The notes under the pieces are model-generated. The model was not told the DNA's origin. It did no database searches and saw only the letters and a program-made list of their open reading frames with translations. 9,793 nt of DNA from positions 1-9,793 of the forward strand of contig JAOPVN010000444.1 of assembly GCA_025966175.1 (NCBI GenBank), in the 5' to 3' direction. Position 1 is the first letter of the stretch, and every line of letters begins with the position of its first letter. Source of the DNA: Modestobacter sp. (lineage in GTDB: Bacteria; Actinomycetota; Actinomycetes; Mycobacteriales; Geodermatophilaceae). The translations under genes were made by a program, and so were the position numbers. Below are positions 5,900 to 9,793 of the stretch, one piece after another.

Positions 5900-7048
5900 A
5901 TGCGCGCGATGGTCTATCGAGGCCCCTACAAGATGCGGGTCGAGGAGAAGCACAAGCCCACGATCGAGCACCCCAACGACGCGATCGTGCGGGTGACGCT
6001 GGCCGCCATCTGCGGCTCCGACCTGCACCTCTACCACGGGCTGATGCCCGACACCCGGATCGGGCACACGTTCGGCCACGAGTTCATCGGGGTGGTCGAC
6101 GAGGTGGGCTCCTCGGTGCAGAACCTCAAGCCCGGCGACCGGGTCATGGTGCCGTTCAACATCTTCTGCGGCTCCTGCTGGTACTGCGCCCGGGGGCTGT
6201 ACTCCAACTGTCACAACGTGAACCCGAACGCCACCGCCGTGGGCGGCATCTACGGCTACTCGCACACCACCGGTGGCTACGACGGCGGGCAGGCGGAGTT
6301 CGTCCGGGTGCCCTTCGCCGACGTCGGCCCGGTGCTGATCCCGGACTGGATGCACGACGAGGACGCCGTCCTGCTCACCGACGCCACCCCGACCGGCTAC
6401 TTCGGCGCGCAGTGCGGCGACATCGTCCAGGGCGACACGGTCGTCGTGTTCGGGGCAGGGCCGGTGGGCCTGGTCGCCGCCCAGTCGTCGTGGCTGATGG
6501 GCGCCGGCCGGGTGATCGTCGTGGACCACCTGGAGTACCGGCTGGAGAAGGCGCGCAGCTTCGCCCACGCCGAGACGCTGAACTTCACCGACTACGGGGA
6601 CATCGTGCTGGAGCTCAAGCGCCAGACCGACTGGCTCGGCGCCGACGTCGCCATCGACGCGGTGGGCGCCGAGGCCGACGGCAACCTGCTGCAGCACGTC
6701 ACCACGGCGAAGTTCAAGCTGCAGGGCGGCTCACCGGTCGCGCTGAACTGGGCGATCGACTCGGTCCGCAAGGGCGCCACCGTCTCGGTGATGGGCGCCT
6801 ACGGGCCGATCTTCAGCGCGGTGAAGTTCGGTGATGCCATGAACAAGGGCCTCACCCTGCGGATGAACCAGTGCCCGGTGAAACGGCAGTGGCCCCGGTT
6901 GTTCGAGCACGTGCGCAACGGCCACCTCACGCCGCGCGAGATCGTCACCCACCGGTTCCCGCTGGAGCACATCGCCGAGGGGTACCACGTCTTCTCGGCC
7001 AAGCTGGACGGCTGCATCAAGCCGCTCGTCGTCCCGACCGCCGCGTGA
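5900..7048 (+). CDS. Zinc-dependent alcohol dehydrogenase of the formaldehyde-dehydrogenase-like group
   Basis: This 382-residue medium-chain dehydrogenase starts at ATG 5900 behind AGGAGG (5890-5895). Catalytic zinc ligands are Cys38 (AAICGSD), His60 with Glu61 (FGHEF) and probably Asp162 (LLTDATPTGY). Four cysteines at 90, 93, 96 and 104 bind the structural zinc. The His60-Asp162 (102) and His60-Cys90 (30) spacings match those of the known glutathione-independent formaldehyde dehydrogenase of Pseudomonas putida, as does TDATPTGY. The Rossmann loop is GAGPVG at 185-190, and Asp209 at the end of the second strand favours NAD over NADP. YGYSHTTGGYDGGQAEFVRVP (118-138) is typical of this subgroup. 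It likely oxidises formaldehyde or another short aldehyde or alcohol in the cytosol, but substrate and any thiol cofactor cannot be read from the sequence. A second gene follows after 13 bases. A frame open upstream to 4970 is not part of the protein. Confidence 0.88.
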   Translation: MRAMVYRGPYKMRVEEKHKPTIEHPNDAIVRVTLAAICGSDLHLYHGLMPDTRIGHTFGHEFIGVVDEVGSSVQNLKPGDRVMVPFNIFCGSCWYCARGLYSNCHNVNPNATAVGGIYGYSHTTGGYDGGQAEFVRVPFADVGPVLIPDWMHDEDAVLLTDATPTGYFGAQCGDIVQGDTVVVFGAGPVGLVAAQSSWLMGAGRVIVVDHLEYRLEKARSFAHAETLNFTDYGDIVLELKRQTDWLGADVAIDAVGAEADGNLLQHVTTAKFKLQGGSPVALNWAIDSVRKGATVSVMGAYGPIFSAVKFGDAMNKGLTLRMNQCPVKRQWPRLFEHVRNGHLTPREIVTHRFPLEHIAEGYHVFSAKLDGCIKPLVVPTAA

Positions 7049-7061
7049 GGGAGACCAGACC

Positions 7062-7661
7062 ATGACCAGCACCTCCTCCGACCTGCCCATCGCCTACGTG
7101 CCGGGCCGCACCCGGCCGACCCAGACGCCCGAGCAACTGCGGGCCCGGATCCCCGGTTGGGGTGTCGACCTCGACCCTGCTGACCGCCCCTCGGTGCCCA
7201 AACTGCAGTTCCAGGAGGACCTCTCCGGGGCGCACTGGGAGTTCCCCGACCGGCAGCCGGAGAAGTGGCCCCGGGAGCGCTCGGTCGAGCACGCCTTCCT
7301 CACCCCGGTGTTCGGCACCGCGCAGCCGCCCAAGGGCCTGTCCGGGGCAATCCGCAAGTACGCCTACAGGTACAGCGAGGGCCGGGCGGCGCACTGGCTG
7401 CTGCTGATGTTCGCCGACCGGGTCGACGCCGGGGAGCACCACCTGAGCTCGTTGCTCACCCTGCGCCCGGACAACCCGATCACCGAGACCGGCGTGCTGA
7501 GCGAGTTCACCCACCACGGGCTCCGCTCGCGCGTCGGCGTCAAGCGGACCGACCTCGTGCACCAGTCGCTGGACCCGGTGATCGTGGCCGGACCGTGGCT
7601 GATCGGGGGCTGGCTCGCCTTCCGCGGCGTCCGTCGGGCGGTCCGCGCCCTGCGCGGCTGA
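7062..7661 (+). CDS. Protein of unknown function, co-transcribed with the dehydrogenase, 199 aa
   Basis: The gene starts at ATG 7062, 13 bases after the dehydrogenase stop, with GGGAG at 7049-7053 as ribosome binding site, so the two are almost certainly one operon. I do not recognise a named domain. The N-terminal part contains YVPGRTRPTQTPEQLRARIP (12-31) and WGVDLDPADRPSVPK. The middle has FLTPVFGTAQPPKGLSGAIR (79-98), followed by KYAYRYSEGRAAHWLLLMF (99-117). There is a His-rich patch GEHH (124-127), and HH at 151-152. The C-terminus has a hydrophobic stretch VIVAGPWLIGGWLAF (173-187) followed by Arg-rich RGVRRAVRALRG, which may be a single membrane anchor with the basic tail inside, or an amphipathic helix. 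The context suggests a role linked to the dehydrogenase's substrate or to membrane attachment, which is inference only. Confidence 0.8.
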   Translation: MTSTSSDLPIAYVPGRTRPTQTPEQLRARIPGWGVDLDPADRPSVPKLQFQEDLSGAHWEFPDRQPEKWPRERSVEHAFLTPVFGTAQPPKGLSGAIRKYAYRYSEGRAAHWLLLMFADRVDAGEHHLSSLLTLRPDNPITETGVLSEFTHHGLRSRVGVKRTDLVHQSLDPVIVAGPWLIGGWLAFRGVRRAVRALRG

Positions 7662-7682
7662 GGAACCCCGACCGCAGGCCCG

Positions 7683-7718
7683 GCCCGGTCGACGCGCAGC
7701 TCGTCACACGGACCGGGC
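7683..7718. terminator. Perfect 8 bp inverted repeat after the dehydrogenase operon, possible terminator
   Basis: GCCCGGTC at 7683-7690 is the reverse complement of GACCGGGC at 7711-7718, with a 20-base loop. It begins 21 bases after the stop of the 199-residue gene and ends 37 bases before the transporter start. No U-tract is present. It could instead regulate the downstream gene. Confidence 0.35.
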
Positions 7719-7755
7719 GGGATCGCGGTGGACGGCGACGGAGGCGGAGGGCGCG

Positions 7756-8940
7756 ATGACCGGGCTCCGGCGCTCGCGGGAGGCGTCGATCCCCGTCGTC
7801 CCCAAGGTCCTGCAGCGGCCGGCCTCCGACTCGGCGGGCTGGCCGCGGCAGGAGCCGCCATGGCTGCGCCGGGCGGTGTTCCTCGTCCTCGCCGTCGTCG
7901 CCGGCTACCAGCTCGCGCTGTGGCTGTTCAGCCACCTGCGGGGCTTCCTCGGCCTGCTGTTCCTGGCCTGGCTGTTCGCGGTGAGCATCGAGCCGGTCGT
8001 CGACGCCCTGGCCAGCCGCGGCCTGCGCCGCGGCGTGGCCACCGGTGTCGTCATGTTCGGTCTGGTCGTCGCCGCGGTCGGCTTCGTGGCGGTGTTCGGC
8101 GCGCTGCTGGTCGACCAGCTCGCGCAGCTGGTGGGCACGCTGCCCGCCGCCGTCTCCGACGTCGTCCTGTGGATCAACCGGACGTTCGACACGACGTTCG
8201 AGCCCTCCGACATCGTGGCGTCGCTGCAGCTGACGCCCGCGCGGGTCCAGCAACTCGTCCAGGACCTCGCCCCGGGCGTGGTCGGCATCCTGTCCTCCCT
8301 GGTCGGGCTGGTGTTCGAGGCGCTGACGTTCCTGCTCTTCGCGTACTACATGTCGGCCCAGGGGCCGGCCCTGCGGGCCACCGTCTCCACCTGATTCCCC
8401 CCGCGGCAGCAGCGCGTCATCGCCACGGTGTGGGAGATCGCGGTGGAGAAGACCGGCGGGTACGTGGTCTCCCGGCTGGTGCTGGCCGCGCTCAACGCCT
8501 TCTTCACCGGGATCTTCCTGTGGGCGATCGGCGTGCCGTTCTGGTTGCCGCTGGCGATCTGGACCGGGATCGTGTCGCAGTTCATCCCGGCCGTCGGTAC
8601 GTACCTGGCCATCGCACTACCGGCGCTGATCGCGCTGTCGGACCAGCCGATCGACGCCGTGTGGGTGGTGGTCTTCGGCACCGTCTACCAGCAGGTGGAG
8701 AACTACCTGATCGGCCCGCGGATCACCGCACGGACGGTCGCGGTCCATCCCGCCGTGGCGGTCGGCGGGGTCATCGCCGGCGCCGCGTTGTTCGGGCCGA
8801 TGGGAGCGCTGGTCGCGATCCCCGTGGTCGCCGCCGTCCAGGCGGTCATCGAGACCTACGGTCACGGCTACGACCTGGTGGAGGAGGACCCCGCGCCCGC
8901 GACCGACTCCGGGCCCCACGACGCTGCCTCGTCCGGCTGA
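7756..8940 (+). pseudogene. AI-2E family (TqsA/YdiK-like) membrane transporter interrupted by an in-frame TGA
   Basis: One reading frame of 394 codons from ATG 7756 (GGAGG at 7746-7750) to TGA 8938-8940 encodes a full-length AI-2E family permease, except that codon 213 (8392-8394) is TGA. Fragment one (212 residues) has hydrophobic segments at about 40-58, 63-80, 95-119 and 174-198, ending FLLFAYYMSAQGPALRATVST. After the stop, homology continues in the same frame: PRQQRVIATVWEIAVEKTGGY, then segments at about 240-257, 261-294, 300-315 and 330-365, with conserved QFIPAVGTYLAI and ENYLIGPRI. No frameshift is needed and G/C third positions stay high on both sides, so the stop is recent or a sequencing error. 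Reinitiation at GTG 8428 would give a 170-residue C-terminal half but has no ribosome binding site. The family exports small molecules such as autoinducer-2 or couples ion gradients; the substrate is unknown. Neither half alone is likely to work. Confidence 0.8.
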
Positions 8941-9010
8941 CCTCGGGCCGGCGGCGCCGACGGTCGGCGTGGCCAGGCGCTCGGGCCGCCCCGGGCCGGG
9001 TTCCCGGGGT

Positions 9011-9015
9011 GGAGG
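9011..9015 (+). promoter_or_regulatory. Ribosome binding site of the 80-residue gene
   Basis: GGAGG lies eight bases before ATG 9024 and selects it over the GTG at 9009, which overlaps the site. Confidence 0.65.
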
Positions 9016-9023
9016 CTGACCGG

Positions 9024-9266
9024 ATGGACATCACCACCGTCAACGACCGGCACCTGTACTCCGCCACGGTGCGCCTGCGGGACCCGGAGCACCCGGCGGG
9101 GCACATCGAGCTCCGCGGGTGCGTGGTGCGCTTCGGGCCGCCGGGCTGGCTGACCGTCGCCGAGGGTCCCGGGGAGGGACAGGCCATCCAGCTGTTCCCC
9201 ACCGGCCGGGTGCTGACGGTGACCCAGCTGGGGGAGGTCGCCCGCGCCGAGGAGCCGATGGCCTGA
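9024..9266 (+). CDS. Small protein of unknown function, 80 aa
   Basis: The protein begins MDITTVNDRHLYSATVRLRD and is predicted mostly beta: short alternating strands around YSATVRL (12-18), HIELRGCVVRFG (27-38), WLTVAEG (41-47), AIQLFP (53-58) and RVLTVTQL (61-68). It has no membrane segment and no signal peptide. It contains a single Cys (33). I do not know a named family; it has the look of a small soluble cytoplasmic protein. It starts 83 bases after the interrupted transporter gene on the same strand and may share its transcript, though it has its own good ribosome binding site. G/C third-position bias supports coding. Confidence 0.65.
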   Translation: MDITTVNDRHLYSATVRLRDPEHPAGHIELRGCVVRFGPPGWLTVAEGPGEGQAIQLFPTGRVLTVTQLGEVARAEEPMA

Positions 9267-9270
9267 TCTG

Positions 9271-9298
9271 CGCTGCGTACGCCGGGATGCGCGTAGCG
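9271..9298. terminator. Imperfect hairpin after the 80-residue gene, possible terminator
   Basis: CGCTGCG at 9271-9277 can pair with CGCGTAGCG at 9290-9298 (seven pairs with one G-T wobble), just after the TGA at 9264-9266. There is no U-tract. The same stretch contains TAGCGT (9294-9299), which resembles a TANNNT -10 element about six bases upstream of GTG 9305, so it could instead be a promoter for a leaderless transcript. Confidence 0.25.
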
Positions 9299-9304
9299 TG
9301 ACCA

Positions 9305-9508
9305 GTGACGTCGTTCGGCGTTCAGCCCCTCCGCTGGCGGAGGGAGATCGGCGCTCCCCTCATGGGACCCACCCACGCACCTGCGGTCACCGGCGCCCCT
9401 CCGGTTCCTGCCGAGCTCCCGACACCCCCGGATCCCGGCACCGCCGGTCCGCTCCGGCTGCGCACGGCGGCCCGCCGTCGCGCCCGGACGCTGGGCGGCC
9501 GGTCGTGA
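9305..9508 (+). CDS. Possible small ORF, 67 aa, unknown
   Basis: The frame starts at GTG 9305 (MTSFGVQPLRWRREIG when initiated) and ends at TGA 9506-9508, overlapping the next possible start as GTGA. It is Pro/Ala/Arg-rich after residue 20 and resembles no family I know. There is no ribosome binding site, but a TANNNT element (TAGCGT, 9294-9299) is placed suitably for leaderless transcription. By my count about 82% of codons end in G or C, somewhat below the clear genes of this window. Treat it as a candidate only. Confidence 0.25.
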   Translation: MTSFGVQPLRWRREIGAPLMGPTHAPAVTGAPPVPAELPTPPDPGTAGPLRLRTAARRRARTLGGRS

Positions 9509-9774
9509 CCACCATCCGGACGACCCGGCTCGCTCCGCAGGCAACGCCGGCGCGGCGGCCCGACCCCCGTGACATGCCCAAGCGGGCCGTGCTCGTCGCC
9601 CGCCCGGTCGGCGCGGCGGCCGCGACCAGTGCGCCGACGGACACCGTGCCGACGGACACCGTGCCGACGGACGAAGTGCGCACGGACGACGTGCTCACGG
9701 ACACCGTGGCGCGGACTGCCGATGACCGTGACGCCTCGCACCCCGAGCATGACAGTCCGGAACGTCGTCCGTGA
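9505..9774 (+). CDS. Possible small ORF with a repeated T-D-x-V segment, 89 aa, unknown
   Basis: The frame runs from GTG 9505 (VTTIRTTRLAPQATPARRP) to TGA 9772-9774. It overlaps the previous ORF by GTGA, and GTG 9771 overlaps its own stop the same way. Residues about 44-68 are a five-unit repeat: PTDTV, PTDTV, PTDEV, RTDDV, LTDTV. The rest is disordered-looking: basic at the N-terminus (RTTRLAPQ, ARRPDPRDMPKR) and acidic/His-rich at the C-terminus (TADDRDASHPEHDSPERRP). By my count about 85% of codons end in G or C. There is no ribosome binding site, so translation would rely on coupling. I recognise no family; it could be a disordered leader peptide or non-coding. Confidence 0.3.
   Translation: MTTIRTTRLAPQATPARRPDPRDMPKRAVLVARPVGAAAATSAPTDTVPTDTVPTDEVRTDDVLTDTVARTADDRDASHPEHDSPERRP
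9634..9708 (+). repeat. Five tandem 15 bp repeats
   Basis: Units are at 9634-9648, 9649-9663, 9664-9678, 9679-9693 and 9694-9708. The first two are identical (CCGACGGACACCGTG); the others differ at two to four positions. Unit length is a multiple of three, so copy number changes would keep the 9505 frame, in which each unit encodes x-T-D-x-V. Confidence 0.85.
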
Positions 9775-9793
9775 CCCGGCGCGGCGCCCGGTC
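9771..9793 (+). CDS. Possible gene start cut by the right edge
   Basis: GTG 9771 overlaps the stop of the 89-residue ORF as GTGA and gives VTRRGAR before the window ends. An alternative frame from ATG 9722 (MTVTPRTPSMTVRNVVRD) is also open to the edge. Too little sequence is present to choose between them or name a product. Confidence 0.15.

Noticed and set aside
5324..6697. 457-codon minus-strand frame across the unknown gene and dehydrogenase
   Set aside because: It is antisense to a clear zinc dehydrogenase; its His/Val/Gly-rich composition mirrors the plus-strand codons.
8392..8394. Selenocysteine or programmed readthrough at the transporter's internal TGA
   Set aside because: AI-2E transporters are not known selenoproteins and no obvious selenocysteine stem-loop was recognised after the codon; mutation or sequencing error is simpler.
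7728..9266. 512-codon plus-strand frame spanning the transporter and joining the 80-residue gene
   Set aside because: Over the transporter it is an Arg/Gly/Pro-rich shifted frame, while the 7756 frame shows membrane segments and family motifs. Only the part from 9024 looks like a protein.
9634..9708. CRISPR array
   Set aside because: The repeats are 15 bp, directly adjacent without spacers, and fit a coding frame.

Overview
The window is very GC-rich with strong G/C preference at third codon positions, frequent GTG starts and GTGA stop/start overlaps. This, together with the gene types (a fused OleBC, an HHE hemerythrin, a bacterial class P450, a formaldehyde-dehydrogenase-like zinc enzyme), points to a high-GC actinobacterium. 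A Geodermatophilaceae-like organism is my guess, not something the sequence proves. No rRNA, tRNA, CRISPR array, transposase or integrase is visible, so this looks like ordinary chromosomal DNA rather than a mobile island.

Layout. (1) Positions 1-2337, minus strand: the start of an ole operon. oleA (a condensing thiolase-fold enzyme) overlaps by 4 bases with a natural oleB-oleC fusion that runs off the left edge. Together these make long-chain olefins by head-to-head condensation of fatty acyl chains through a beta-lactone; oleD is expected beyond the left edge. (2) Positions 2338-3009: a roughly 670-base divergent spacer with no convincing gene but two clear inverted repeats. (3) Positions 3024-3584, plus strand: an HHE-type hemerythrin protein. 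It is tail-to-tail with a minus-strand cytochrome P450 (3596-4867), with a small dyad covering both stop codons. (4) Positions 5130-5747, plus strand: a protein of unknown function divergent from the P450. (5) Positions 5900-7661, plus strand: a two-gene unit of a zinc-dependent formaldehyde/alcohol dehydrogenase and a protein of unknown function. (6) Positions 7756-8940, plus strand: an AI-2E family membrane transporter gene broken by one in-frame TGA at codon 213. (7) Positions 9024-9266: an 80-residue protein of unknown function. (8) Positions 9267-9793: a weakly coding right end with two or three short ORFs chained by GTGA overlaps, one of which contains five tandem 15-base repeats.

The genes do not form one pathway. 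Only oleA-oleBC and the dehydrogenase plus its downstream neighbour look like real transcription units. I see no convincing new defence or mobile system. The items most worth a second look are the interrupted transporter, the repeat-bearing ORF chain at the right edge, and the unknown protein paired with the dehydrogenase.
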